Assembly: GCA_029560455.1 (NCBI GenBank)
Contig: JAKQKW010000277.1
Span: forward strand, 1 to 13,362
Direction of reading: 5' to 3'
Source: Candidatus Rifleibacteriota bacterium
Lineage (GTDB): Bacteria; Riflebacteria; Ozemobacteria; Ozemobacterales; Ozemobacteraceae
Length of the DNA stretch: 13,362 nt
In this document: positions 7,475 through 13,362 of the stretch, one piece after another
Position numbering within the stretch: position 1 is the stretch's first letter
Layout of the letters: each line of letters opens with the position of its first letter
The notes under the pieces: model-generated
What the model saw: the letters and a program-made list of their open reading frames with translations, nothing else
The model's database searches: none
Told to the model about the DNA's origin: nothing
Translations under genes and position numbers: made by a program

Positions 7475-8158
7475 ATGTCAGAACTTGACAAAATTCAATT
7501 TCTCAGACAGGTAGCACTCTTCAGAAGTCTTTCTGATAAAGCGTTGCTCGACCTTTCTGCCATTACGATCGAGCAGACGATTCCGCCCAAGAATATGGTC
7601 TTCAAAGAAGGCGACAAGGGCGATGCGCTTTATATCGTAAAAAGCGGTAAAGTCAATGTTCTCAAGCGTAACAGCTCAGGGGCGGATTCGGTTCTTGTCT
7701 CTCTTGGCAAAGGAGCTGTTATTGGCGACATGGCCATCATAGATGACCAGCCCCGCTCTGCCTCCATCGCCACCATCCAGGAAACCACCTTTCTTATTCT
7801 CACCAAAGATGACTTCCGCAACCTGCTTGCCGACGTTCCCGAAATATCTTTCCAGATTCTGAAAATGACCACTGAACGTCTCAGAGCCACGAACGTTCAC
7901 CTCAAGGAACTCGAAGCATCTACCAACCAGATGGAAGACGTCATCAGGGTTATCACCAAAATTGCGAGAAAAAGCAATCTGCTGTCATTGAACGCTTCTA
8001 TTGAAGCTGCCCGCGTCGGCGAAGCCGGGCGTGCATTCTCGGTAGTTGCGGCCGAAATGAAAAAGCTGGCAGAAGATTCTGCGCTTGAAGCCAAAAAGAT
8101 CGAGTCACTGCTCCAGGACCTCCAGACTAAAGCCAAAGCCATCGCCGGCATGAAGTAA
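7475..8158 (+). CDS. Cyclic-nucleotide-binding domain fused to a chemoreceptor signalling tip
   Basis: A soluble 227-aa protein with no signal peptide or membrane segment. Residues about 1-125 are a Crp/PKA-type cyclic-nucleotide-binding (CNB) beta roll. The phosphate-binding cassette is visible as [18 protein letters not shown] (80-97): Arg94 is kept, and the usual ribose-contacting Glu is Asp85. No helix-turn-helix follows. Residues about 148-222 instead match the cytoplasmic hairpin tip of methyl-accepting chemotaxis proteins: [19 protein letters not shown] (168-186), then [23 protein letters not shown] (187-209). Asn173, Glu177, Arg180 and Glu183 align with conserved tip residues of Tsr that contact CheA/CheW or stabilise trimers. 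Each arm of the hairpin is only about 37-40 residues, much shorter than a normal receptor. A likely role is cyclic-nucleotide-controlled input to a CheA/CheW array or another coiled-coil partner; that is inference. The ligand could be cAMP or another nucleotide. Confidence 0.88.
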   Translation: MSELDKIQFLRQVALFRSLSDKALLDLSAITIEQTIPPKNMVFKEGDKGDALYIVKSGKVNVLKRNSSGADSVLVSLGKGAVIGDMAIIDDQPRSASIATIQETTFLILTKDDFRNLLADVPEISFQILKMTTERLRATNVHLKELEASTNQMEDVIRVITKIARKSNLLSLNASIEAARVGEAGRAFSVVAAEMKKLAEDSALEAKKIESLLQDLQTKAKAIAGMK

Positions 8159-8163
8159 ACGGG

Positions 8164-8192
8164 TTGTAATTTTGCCCGGAAGGATGTAAGAT
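8164..8192 (+). promoter_or_regulatory. Sigma70-type promoter for hfq
   Basis: TTGTAA (8164-8169), a 17-base spacer and TAAGAT (8187-8192), beginning six bases after the preceding stop codon. A TG (8185-8186) directly abuts the -10. The Shine-Dalgarno AGGAGA (8214-8219) lies five bases before the ATG at 8225. Confidence 0.55.
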
Positions 8193-8224
8193 GTTCAGGA
8201 ATAAACGCCTGACAGGAGATTCGA

Positions 8225-8731
8225 ATGTCTCAGTATAAATCGCAAGTGCAGAATCAGTTCTTATCCCAGGCACGCAAAAGACACCTCAAGGTTGAGGTGA
8301 TTCTTGAGACTGGTACGGTTTTGCGCGGCAAGCTCAAAGCTTACGACCAGTTCTCGGTTTCGCTTTCATTTAAAGACAAAGTCGAGATTGTTTATAAATC
8401 TTCGATAATTTATATTTCGGTTCTGCCGCCTCTCAGACCGCCCAGCCGCATGGGCAGACCAATGGGCCCAAGACCCGCCGGCACCGGCTTCAAACGTGAA
8501 GAAGGCACTGGTGGCTACCGCCGCAGACCTGAAGGTGAAGAAGGCACCGGTGGTTATCGCCGCAGACCCGAAGGAGAAGAAAGCAGCACCGGTTACCGCC
8601 GCAGACCCGAAGCGGAAGAACCCGCCAGACCGCTACCAAAACCGGCTCCGAGACGCCCCTTCCCTGATTTCGACGAAGACATCGACAACGATCCGCCACC
8701 GCCAAAAAAGGTGCCGACCAAACGCGCCTGA
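8225..8731 (+). CDS. hfq: RNA chaperone Hfq with long tandem-repeat C-terminal tail
   Basis: Residues about 8-67 match the Hfq Sm fold. They run from an N-terminal helix (QNQFLSQARKRHLKV) to Sm1 with Asp41-Gln42-Phe43 and Sm2 with Val56-Tyr57-Lys58. Hfq forms a hexameric ring that pairs small RNAs with mRNAs. In the usual Tyr-Lys-His-Ala of Sm2 the His is Ser here (YKSS, 57-60), which alters a residue of the proximal, U-rich RNA-binding pore. The protein is 168 aa, against about 70-100 for most Hfqs, because of a disordered tail of about 100 residues. The tail starts with a Pro/Arg/Met-rich linker. Three 13-residue repeats follow (92-104, 105-117, 118-130), each Glu-Glu-...-Gly-Tyr-Arg-Arg-Arg-Pro-Glu-Gly/Ala. 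It ends with a Pro/Asp-rich stretch and a basic end. The gene has its own promoter and terminator, so it is monocistronic. Confidence 0.88.
   Translation: MSQYKSQVQNQFLSQARKRHLKVEVILETGTVLRGKLKAYDQFSVSLSFKDKVEIVYKSSIIYISVLPPLRPPSRMGRPMGPRPAGTGFKREEGTGGYRRRPEGEEGTGGYRRRPEGEESSTGYRRRPEAEEPARPLPKPAPRRPFPDFDEDIDNDPPPPKKVPTKRA
8498..8614 (+). repeat. Three in-frame 39-bp tandem repeats in the hfq tail
   Basis: Units at 8498-8536, 8537-8575 and 8576-8614 encode EEGTGGYRRRPEG, EEGTGGYRRRPEG and EESSTGYRRRPEA. The first two are identical in protein but differ at synonymous third positions, so the array is not a very recent duplication. A partial fourth start (Glu-Glu-Pro) follows. The repeat length is a multiple of three, so changes in copy number would keep the frame. 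Confidence 0.9.
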
Positions 8732-8746
8732 CCATATTGAATTTTT

Positions 8747-8778
8747 AACCCCGCCGTCTGGCGGGGTTATTTATTTTC
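8747..8778 (+). terminator. Rho-independent terminator of hfq
   Basis: A perfect 9-bp stem, AACCCCGCC (8747-8755) with GGCGGGGTT (8760-8768), closes a GTCT loop and is followed by the T-rich stretch ATTTATTTTC. It lies 15 bases after the hfq stop. On the other strand the hairpin is followed by A residues, so it acts on the plus strand only. Confidence 0.9.
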
Positions 8779-8801
8779 AGCAGTTTTTGCACTGCGGGTG
8801 G

Positions 8802-8829
8802 TTTACTCTTCGGTTGGGCCTTGCATAAT
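8802..8829 (+). promoter_or_regulatory. Possible promoter for the zinc-ribbon protein gene
   Basis: TTTACT (8802-8807), a 16-base spacer and CATAAT (8824-8829), a five-of-six match to the -10 consensus. It lies just downstream of the hfq terminator and about 40 bases before the chosen ATG at 8869. The -35 match is modest. Confidence 0.4.
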
Positions 8830-8868
8830 GCCGATAAGAGAATGAAATCATTTTATTTTGAGGCCAAT

Positions 8869-9717
8869 ATGTTTTCTTACTGCCCGAAATGTGAGACAGG
8901 CAAACTGAACGCTGCCGGCAACTGTGGCATCTGTGGTTATTCCCTTAGGAATAAGTGTTCTGACTGCGGGCATCTTAACATTCCCGGCGCCAGATTCTGC
9001 GGTGGCTGCGGCCAAGGCATGACCGCTCTGATAAGGGCACAGACCTTTGTCAATCGCCAGGTTTCATTCATGCAGCGTTTAAAAATGCGCAGATTTGCAA
9101 CCGGTCTTGCCTTTGGCGGCCTGTTGAGCTTTTTTGCCTTTGGCTCGATGGGTATGCAGGGTAATCACGACAACGGCAGGCTTCTACCCAGCTACTTTCA
9201 GGCTCAGCAGTTCAGCTTTCATGAAGATTTTGCGGTCAGATTCGAAAAAGATCTTCAGTCTCTCTGCCGGAACCGCAGGCAGGGAGAATATGCCAATGCT
9301 GCAGATCTGCACCAGATTGTCGATCTTCTTATCAGACATCTCAAGCCTCTGGCTCAAAAACTCAATCAGAGTCGTTTTCCGGCCGATTCGAGCAGCGAAT
9401 ATACCAGAGTCCTGCACAATTTTTCGCGCGGAAAAGAGGTCACCCGGGGCAGCAGTGCCATGCTGCTATTTCACTTTCTTTCCGACTTTCTGGAATTCAA
9501 CTATCGGGATTTTTCGCAGGAAAGCTCATATAATGACATACCAAGATTTCATTTCATGTGTGTTCCGGCAACTGCCCTGAAAAGTCTGGGCATTGAACTG
9601 GCACAGAGCTCTGAAGAATTCGGTATGACCGAACCGATAGAAATTGCCCAGCTCTGCAACGCTGCCAGAACCATAGTTGCCAACGCCGAAATCAGGGCCG
9701 GCCAGAAAAAATCATGA
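8869..9717 (+). CDS. Double zinc-ribbon single-pass membrane protein of unknown function
   Basis: A 283-aa protein of unknown function. Its N-terminus holds two treble-clef or zinc-ribbon-like units: Cys5-x2-Cys8 with Cys19-x2-Cys22, and Cys30-x2-Cys33 with Cys44-x2-Cys47. Each probably binds one zinc ion in the cytoplasm. A hydrophobic segment (about 76-96, FATGLAFGGLLSFFAFGSMGM) is preceded by basic residues (RLKMRR), so the ribbons should face the cytoplasm. The mostly helical C-terminal region (about 97-283) would then lie outside the inner membrane. The ATG at 8869 is chosen because GAGG (8860-8863) lies five bases upstream. The frame also extends to an ATG at 8842 and a TTG at 8821, both with weaker ribosome sites and the TTG next to the likely promoter. 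No neighbour explains its job, and the gene converges on the PBP gene. Confidence 0.75.
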   Translation: MFSYCPKCETGKLNAAGNCGICGYSLRNKCSDCGHLNIPGARFCGGCGQGMTALIRAQTFVNRQVSFMQRLKMRRFATGLAFGGLLSFFAFGSMGMQGNHDNGRLLPSYFQAQQFSFHEDFAVRFEKDLQSLCRNRRQGEYANAADLHQIVDLLIRHLKPLAQKLNQSRFPADSSSEYTRVLHNFSRGKEVTRGSSAMLLFHFLSDFLEFNYRDFSQESSYNDIPRFHFMCVPATALKSLGIELAQSSEEFGMTEPIEIAQLCNAARTIVANAEIRAGQKKS

Positions 9718-9753
9718 GCTGACCGTTTCTTTTCTCACCAGAGTTTAAATAAC

Positions 9754-9789
9754 GAGGGCTGTTTCACAAGATCAGGTGAAACAGCCCTC
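9754..9789. terminator. Perfect 14-bp hairpin between convergent genes
   Basis: GAGGGCTGTTTCAC (9754-9767) and GTGAAACAGCCCTC (9776-9789) pair without mismatch around an 8-base loop. It sits between the stops of the zinc-ribbon gene (9717) and the PBP gene (9812). That position suits a bidirectional transcription end, but neither strand has a solid T-run after the stem. It could instead stop RNA decay or act with Rho. Confidence 0.65.
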
Positions 9790-9811
9790 AATACTTTCAG
9801 TCAGTCAGACT

Positions 9812-12295
9812 TCAGTTATAATCGTCGCGAAATTCTACTCCACCGGAGGGGGGAGTTATAACAACTCCTGGTTCACGAATCGGAGCACGGACCGGGGCTG
9901 GGGTTTCTTCGACAGCCGGAGCATCGGCAAGGTCGTCTTCATCGACCGCCGGGGCGTTAGCAAGATCATCATCGAGAAATGCTTCGTCAGGTATGTATGA
10001 AGTCGGTGGTTTCTGCTGTGGAGCGCTCTGCAGAACGGCAGTGTCAGGATTTTCACGTGACGACCATGTGCCGCCGACCGCAGGCGGTTTGACCGGCTGT
10101 GCCGGGTTCTGGTAATTGCCCCTGAAGAAATCAGGATCAGGCATGAAAGCGCTGTCTTCGGCGGCAGATGGGACATCGCTGTCTTCAGCTTCATAGCCGT
10201 TTGAGGCAGCAACTACAGGGCCGAGCATACCGCCGCCGTGCCGACATTCGACCAGAGGCTGCGACTCAATGGGGAATACCTGCGATACAACTTCATTGCC
10301 TGGGCAGCCTTTTGAAGCCAGCTTGCCGGTTGCCATGCAGACTCGGCAGCGAACGGCACCTTCGGGCACAGGGAAGTCGTTATTTGGATAAGCTTTGAGA
10401 ACCTTTTCCATGAAGCCTTTCCAGACCGGGCCACAGACTGCGCCGCCAGCCTTGCCTTTACCGAGGGTCTTTGGCATGTCGAAGCCGAACTGAACGATAG
10501 TGACCAGGTCGGGGGTAAAACCATTGAACCATGCATCAACATAGTCGTTGGTTGTGCCGGTTTTGCCGGCGACTACTTTTCCGGGAATCCTGGCGCGGGC
10601 GCCGGTGCCGCGTTCAACCGCAATTCGCAGCATGTCGCAGATCATTGCAGCGTTGACAGCCTTCATGACTTCTTTTGCTTTCGGCAGATTTTCTTCAAGA
10701 ATGTTGCCGTCGCGGTCCACAACCTTGACGATCGAGATCGGCCGACAATAAATACCCGAGTTCACAAAAACGCCATAAGCCGAAGCCATTTCGAGCGGGG
10801 TGAATTGCCCAGAACCCAGCGCCAGAGAGAGGTTTGGCTCCATAGGAGCAGAAATACCAAGCCTTTTGGCAAATCTTATAACCTTGGCGGGTGTAAGCTT
10901 GTCGATCAGTTTTACCGCCGGAACGTTGAAGCTCTTACAAAGAGCCTTCATCAATGTTACCGTTCCGTGGTATTTCAGGTCGTAGTTTTTGGGTGACCAG
11001 ACCTTGCGGGTCCAGGGGTTGGTATAGGAAATGTATTCATCCACAACCGGATCACTTGGCAGACCTCCCTCTTCGAGAGCGCTGGCATAGACAAAAGGCT
11101 TAAAAGAAGAGCCTGGTTGGCGATATGCCTGAGTAACACGGTTAAATTGAGACTGTTCAAAACTGCGCCCTCCGTAGAGAGCCTTGATATAACCGTTTTT
11201 AGGATCGAGGCAGACAAGAGAGCCATTGAGTCCAGGGTATTTGTTAATGGGAAATTCTTTAAAAATCGGTGCTGAAGCCATTGCCTGTTCAGCGTATTCC
11301 TGAAATTCGAGGTCGAGAGTCGTATGCACCTTCAGGCCGCCGCAATAAACCAGATTCGCACCATATTTTTCGAGGAGCTGGTCTCTGACGTAGGTGACGA
11401 AGTAAGGAGCCTTGACTTCCTGGGCTTTGAGGGGCACAAGAACCGGCTTTTCGACTTTTGCCTCTTCATACTGGGCTGGCGAAATGAAGCCAAGTTCGAC
11501 CATCTTTGCCAGAACCAGAGCTTTTCTTCCTTCGTTATTCTTCGGATTCTTGAACGGTGAGAAAGCCACCGGGCTCTTGGGAATACCGGCAAGCATTGCA
11601 CATTCAGCAATTGTCAGGTCTTTAGGGTCTTTAGCAAAATAAATTTCAGCGGCGGCGGCAAGACCGTAAGCACCGTGACCAAAATAGATTTCATTCAGAT
11701 AGAGGGTAAGAATTTCTTCTTTGGAGTATTTTCGTTCAATCTGAAAGGCCATCATCGCTTCGATGGCTTTGCGCTTAAAAGTCTTTTCGCTGGTAAGAAA
11801 GGCATTTTTTACCAGCTGCTGCGTCAGGGTCGAAGCTCCCTGCACCACGCGGCCGGCCTGAATATTTTTGGCCATGGCGCGGGCAATACCAACAATGTCG
11901 ATGCCATAATGCTCGTAAAAACGCTCATCTTCAATGGCAACGACTGCGTGCCTCATATTGTCGGGGATTTCCTGGGCTGCGAGAATACGGGTGCGGTTTT
12001 CTTCGGCATGCAGTTTGGCCAGCAACTTACCCTTGGCGTCGTAAACCTGGGTTGTAAGATTGGGTCGATAGGAATTGTCGGCGATAATTGGTATCTTTTC
12101 AGAAAAGCCCTTTACGACACCAATAACCGCACCAGTAATCACTATTATGGCAATGATACTGAAAACAAAACCGAGTTTGAAAAAGAACCAGAGCCAACCA
12201 ATGATCTTCTGAGTTATCGTCTCAGACTCATTATCTTCGTCTTCTTCGTTGGGATCTTCGATTTCTTCGGGGTCTTCCCCGTTAAAAAAAAGCAT
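9812..12295 (-). CDS. Class A penicillin-binding protein, PBP1A family
   Basis: A bifunctional peptidoglycan synthase (827 aa from the chosen start), anchored in the inner membrane and active in the periplasm. An acidic cytoplasmic tail (6-25) precedes the membrane helix (about 31-62). The GT51 glycosyltransferase domain (about 85-265) has catalytic Glu122 in AIEDERFYEHYG, GASTLTQQLVKN (153-164) and RKAIE (175-179). The transpeptidase domain (about 350-635) has Ser396-Ser-Phe-Lys399, Ser455-Phe-Asn457 and Lys578-Thr-Gly-Thr581. The region after the transpeptidase holds cysteines 650, 653, 664 and 684. It is followed by a Pro/Asp/Ala-rich tail with a repeated DDLA(N/D)APAV unit (776-784, 787-795). 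The ATG at 12295 is preferred because AGGATGG lies six bases upstream. The frame runs on to an ATG at 12340 and a TTG at 12346, but these lack a ribosome site and would give an odd extra N-terminal hydrophobic stretch. Divergent from folC. Confidence 0.93.
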   Translation of the reverse strand: MLFFNGEDPEEIEDPNEEDEDNESETITQKIIGWLWFFFKLGFVFSIIAIIVITGAVIGVVKGFSEKIPIIADNSYRPNLTTQVYDAKGKLLAKLHAEENRTRILAAQEIPDNMRHAVVAIEDERFYEHYGIDIVGIARAMAKNIQAGRVVQGASTLTQQLVKNAFLTSEKTFKRKAIEAMMAFQIERKYSKEEILTLYLNEIYFGHGAYGLAAAAEIYFAKDPKDLTIAECAMLAGIPKSPVAFSPFKNPKNNEGRKALVLAKMVELGFISPAQYEEAKVEKPVLVPLKAQEVKAPYFVTYVRDQLLEKYGANLVYCGGLKVHTTLDLEFQEYAEQAMASAPIFKEFPINKYPGLNGSLVCLDPKNGYIKALYGGRSFEQSQFNRVTQAYRQPGSSFKPFVYASALEEGGLPSDPVVDEYISYTNPWTRKVWSPKNYDLKYHGTVTLMKALCKSFNVPAVKLIDKLTPAKVIRFAKRLGISAPMEPNLSLALGSGQFTPLEMASAYGVFVNSGIYCRPISIVKVVDRDGNILEENLPKAKEVMKAVNAAMICDMLRIAVERGTGARARIPGKVVAGKTGTTNDYVDAWFNGFTPDLVTIVQFGFDMPKTLGKGKAGGAVCGPVWKGFMEKVLKAYPNNDFPVPEGAVRCRVCMATGKLASKGCPGNEVVSQVFPIESQPLVECRHGGGMLGPVVAASNGYEAEDSDVPSAAEDSAFMPDPDFFRGNYQNPAQPVKPPAVGGTWSSRENPDTAVLQSAPQQKPPTSYIPDEAFLDDDLANAPAVDEDDLADAPAVEETPAPVRAPIREPGVVITPPSGGVEFRDDYN

Positions 12296-12397
12296 AAGGC
12301 ACCATCCTGTTGCAACAGAGTACAATAAACCAATCGGCATTTTCAAGGCAGCAACTGAGAAAACAATACAAATTGTCTTTTTTTGTTGGCGTTGTTC

Positions 12398-12406
12398 TGC
12401 TATATT
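12398..12406 (+). promoter_or_regulatory. Extended -10 promoter for folC
   Basis: TGcTATATT (12398-12406) is a good extended -10 element. The expected -35 position holds only a T-run (around 12378-12384). GGAAAG (12442-12447) is the ribosome site for the ATG at 12454. No clear promoter for the divergent PBP gene was found in the same 158-base gap. Confidence 0.45.
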
Positions 12407-12453
12407 GGCGACGTTTACGGCCTTAACTCACTGCAACAGACGGAAAGCTGACC

Positions 12454-13362
12454 ATGAAAATTCACGAAGCAACCAGATGGATACTTGACCGCGGAGTCAG
12501 AACCGGCCCATACGGTCTCGACCGCATCAACTTTTTACTTGAAGAACTCGACAGTCCGCAGAACAACTATGCCTGCGTTCTGATCGGCGGCACTAACGGC
12601 AAGGGTTCGGTTACCGCCATTACCGAATCGATCATGCTGCAATGCCAGGATTACCTGACGGGCAGCTTTACTTCACCTCATCTGGCAGATATTCGCGAGC
12701 GCATAAAAATTCAGGGGCGCCCGATGCCAGACAAACTCTGGACAAAAGGCACCGAAGCAATTCAGGAAGTCTTTAAAATCATGGAAAAGGAGCCCTCGAT
12801 CGGGCCGGCAAGTTTTTTTGAAACCGTAACAGCTCTGGCCTTCTGGGGCTTCAACGAGTCAGAAATCGATCTGGCCCTCGTAGAAGTCGGCCTCGGTGGC
12901 CGCTTCGACTCCACCAACTCATGCAGCCCGGAAATTTCGGTTATCACCAATATCGGCACCGACCACCAGGAATACCTCGGCACCGGGAAACTGGCGATTG
13001 CCCGCGAAAAACTCGGAATTCTGCGAAAAAACCGGCCGCTCATCACTGCCGAAAAGGCTCCGGAGATACTTGCTGAATTCGAAGCCGCCTGCAAAAAGAG
13101 CAACAGTCAGCTGATCATTGCCCGACCGGCCGGCAATTTCGAGGTTGTAGAAAGCAACCCCGAAGGACATCTTATCAGGCTGCCAGAAAGCGAAGAACCT
13201 GTATTCATGGCACTGCCCGGCGAGCATCAGCTCGACAACCTCGCCATTGCACTTGAACTGGTCAAACAGATGCGCAAACACGGGTTTGATATACCAGACG
13301 AAGCGATCAGCAAAGGAATTGCCAGCGCCAGATGGCCGGGGCGACTCCAGTGGGTCAAAGGA
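12454..13362 (+). CDS. folC: Folylpolyglutamate/dihydrofolate synthase, 3'-truncated by window edge
   Basis: The first 303 residues of a FolC-type, Mur-ligase-fold enzyme, which adds glutamate to folates (and in many bacteria to dihydropteroate) using ATP. Seen: the N-terminal helix with GPYGLDRI (18-25), the P-loop GGTNGKGSV (45-53), TSPHL (73-77), FETVTALAF (122-130), the EVGLGGRFDSTN stretch (144-155) that helps bind metal and ATP, and the GTDHQEYLG loop (168-176). In REKLGI (184-189), Lys186 matches the carbamylated lysine of the family. The linker into the C-terminal Mur ligase domain, starting near ARWPGRLQ (292-299), is reached just before the sequence ends. About 100-130 residues should be missing. 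The frame is intact. Divergent from the PBP gene; no partner in a folate operon is visible in the window. Confidence 0.93.
   Translation, partial: MKIHEATRWILDRGVRTGPYGLDRINFLLEELDSPQNNYACVLIGGTNGKGSVTAITESIMLQCQDYLTGSFTSPHLADIRERIKIQGRPMPDKLWTKGTEAIQEVFKIMEKEPSIGPASFFETVTALAFWGFNESEIDLALVEVGLGGRFDSTNSCSPEISVITNIGTDHQEYLGTGKLAIAREKLGILRKNRPLITAEKAPEILAEFEAACKKSNSQLIIARPAGNFEVVESNPEGHLIRLPESEEPVFMALPGEHQLDNLAIALELVKQMRKHGFDIPDEAISKGIASARWPGRLQWVKG

Noticed and set aside
8498..8614. CRISPR-like or mobile repeat array
   Set aside because: The units are contiguous, 39 bases long, in frame and coding within hfq, with synonymous differences; there are no spacers.
11675..12328. Plus-strand open frame of 217 codons
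   Set aside because: It is antisense to the transmembrane and glycosyltransferase region of the PBP gene; its hydrophobic stretches mirror that gene's codons.
12296..12346. Upstream TTG or ATG start for the PBP gene
   Set aside because: No ribosome site precedes it and it would add a second hydrophobic stretch; the ATG at 12295 has AGGATGG six bases upstream.

Overview
This window looks like chromosomal DNA of a Gram-negative (diderm) bacterium. The signs are an Hfq protein, a lipoprotein solute-binding protein, a class A penicillin-binding protein and a prepilin-like secreted protein. GC content is moderate and genes are closely packed, with no gene-free stretch above about 160 bases. There are no insertion sequences, tRNA or rRNA genes, CRISPR arrays or phage genes. 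The mix (large PilX-like prepilins, zinc-ribbon membrane proteins, many sensory domains) reminds me of uncultured lineages such as Candidatus Riflebacteria. That is a low-confidence impression, not a placement.

Layout. From the left edge to 1950 (minus strand) lies a large, 3'-truncated gene for a prepilin-like, cysteine-containing secreted protein. Divergent from it, 2102-3499 encodes an unrecognised secreted protein behind a good promoter. Next comes a three-gene plus-strand cluster: an orphan PhnD-type lipoprotein (3568-4530), a membrane diguanylate cyclase with sensor-HAMP-GAF-GGDEF architecture (4545-6347), and the tRNA-dihydrouridine synthase dusB (6344-7420), which overlaps the cyclase by ATGA. 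A 12-bp direct repeat with 21-bp periodicity sits on the promoter region of this cluster. Two genes with their own promoters follow: a soluble protein joining a cyclic-nucleotide-binding domain to a minimal chemoreceptor signalling hairpin (7475-8158), and an Hfq homologue with a long tail of 13-residue tandem repeats (8225-8731), which ends at a textbook terminator. A double zinc-ribbon, single-pass membrane protein (8869-9717) converges on a minus-strand PBP1A-type peptidoglycan synthase (9812-12295), with a 14-bp perfect hairpin between them. Divergent from the PBP gene, folC starts at 12454 and runs off the right edge.

How the genes may work together. The left-centre of the window is a signalling neighbourhood. 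A periplasmic lipoprotein may present a ligand to the sensor domain of the cyclase, which would make c-di-GMP. The next protein reads a cyclic nucleotide and carries the part of a chemoreceptor that contacts CheA/CheW. Hfq would act after transcription. DusB, PBP1A and FolC are housekeeping genes. Apart from operon-like spacing, these links are inferred from position and domains.

The most unusual items are the CNB-chemoreceptor-tip fusion, the repeat-tailed Hfq, and the phased direct repeat upstream of the PhnD-cyclase cluster. Most promoters recognised here have a TG element just upstream of the -10 hexamer.
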